Shown here: in pieces, positions 63,232-64,000 of the stretch | Position numbering within the stretch: position 1 is the first letter of the stretch | How the letters are laid out: every line of letters starts with the position of its first letter | DNA from: Sphagnum compactum | Lineage: Eukaryota; Bryophyta; Sphagnopsida; Sphagnales | Assembly (NCBI GenBank): GCA_965153455.1 | Contig: OZ234503.1 | Location: forward strand, 12,839,118-12,903,117 | Direction: 5' to 3' | DNA: 64,000 bases | Translations under genes and position numbers: made by a program | The notes under the pieces: model-generated | Database searches by the model: none | What the model was told of the DNA's origin: nothing | What the model saw: only the letters and a program-made list of their open reading frames with translations

Positions 63232-64000
63232 ATGGACATGGCAGGTTACCGCAACACTGCATCATGGAGATTAGCTTTCACGACATCGATCAAACTCCCT
63301 ATTATCCTTTGCCTCATCAGTTATTTTCTTCTTCACGACGTGGCGGCTGCCAGGTGCGTTGTTGAAGCTTCTTCAGCTTCTTCAATTACAGCTGTTTTTT
63401 CTTCGGGAGCTGCACATGTTGTTAATGCCAATTTCTGAGTCATTATTGAGGTTTTGCAGTGAGCAATCCAGTCTGCTGATTCCTTTTCGTTGTCTGCTGA
63501 TTCCTGTTCCGTTGCAGTGTTGAAGGGAGATTCTTCTACTCGAAAAGATATGCTGTTGCACCCGCATTTGCACCCACGCTGATCTACGGACCGAAAGCAT
63601 CTCCAATTCCCACAGCACCAGCTCCCAAGTCGTCATCAGGATCGTATGCTCCATTTTATCCACCCAAGTCCATCTCTTCCCCGCCCGCTTATGCCCCTGT
63701 ATACCCACCGCCGTCTGTGACAGCTCCAGCTCCTTCAACCACTCCGGTTGTCGTAGCCGGTGGACCTACAAGAGCACCTGCAGGATCTCCTCTAGCGGCA
63801 CCATCTCCTCTGTTCCCAGCTCCCATCGTTGTAGCTCCGGCCAAAGCTCCAGTAACCACGGCACCCATCTCTTCGACTCCGGCTGCTGCTCCCACTCCTA
63901 CAATCTATGCGCATGCGCCTGTCGGATCCCCCTTTGTTGCGCCGTCGTCCACTCCAGTTGTTCCTCCTGTACAAGCTCCCGTCGGTGCACCAACCGTCCC
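63232..64000 (+). CDS. secreted Ala/Pro-rich (arabinogalactan-like) protein, 3' end cut off
   Basis: Exon 1 63232-63353 and exon 2 63518 to window end, joined in phase (AG/T, Ser) across a 164-base GTGCGT...TTGCAG intron. The first ATG in frame starts a basic N-terminus, then a hydrophobic signal (LPIILCLISYFLLHDVAAA). Mature sequence begins VEGRFFYSKRYAVAPAFAPT and then becomes Ala-Pro, Ser-Pro, Thr-Pro and Val-Pro rich, the sites hydroxylated and glycosylated in arabinogalactan proteins and extensins. At least 200 residues are visible, with no stop before the edge. It could be a free cell-wall glycoprotein or the extracellular arm of a receptor kinase such as the ALE2 group, whose ectodomains are Pro-rich. 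The missing downstream sequence would decide. Confidence 0.75.

Overview
This is nuclear DNA of a land plant. It has spliceosomal genes with short GT-AG introns, a plastid transcription protein (pTAC3), a plant-only VQ-motif protein, cinnamyl-alcohol dehydrogenase and degraded plant-type transposons. Genes have short introns (about 50 to 600 bases). They sit in long AT-rich spacers full of microsatellites, homopolymer runs and transposon debris, at about one gene per 10 kb. That would suit a mid-sized genome such as a bryophyte's, but I cannot name the organism from this window.

Layout. 1-3589 (+): 3' two-thirds of PTAC3, twelve exons. 3590-8980: AT-rich spacer. 8990-10091 (+): fragments resembling a leucine-rich-repeat receptor. 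11226-11660: four-copy tandem array upstream of a complete HOTHEAD-like GMC oxidoreductase (12366-14872, +). 15254-16455 (-): coding-like exons of an unrecognised gene, weakly supported. 19998-20292: small inverted-repeat element. 20593-22688 (-): complete seven-exon peptidyl-tRNA hydrolase 2, reconstructed from splice sites, because its exons are too short to stand out as open frames. 22690-31080: repeats and spacer. 31080-31198: near-perfect fold-back element. 32352-34026 (+): VQ-motif regulator of the MKS1 type. 38457-39940 (+): Ty1/copia wreck. 40820-43085 (-): complete six-exon CAD. 43086-55500: spacer with dispersed repeats. 55539-59952 (+): degraded hAT transposase, interrupted by a terminal-inverted-repeat insertion. 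60290-61033: tandem array. 61547-61781: fold-back element enclosing a zinc-knuckle reading frame. 63232 to window end (+): 5' part of a secreted Ala/Pro-rich protein.

The genes do not form a pathway: each is an independent nuclear gene (plastid transcription, cuticle or wall oxidation, translation quality control, defence-type regulation, phenylpropanoid reduction, cell surface). The most unusual material is in the small mobile elements, above all the zinc-knuckle fold-back with an 8-bp target duplication, and in the repeat arrays beside genes. Exon borders were read by eye from reading frame, GT/AG sites and remembered family sequences. No search was run.
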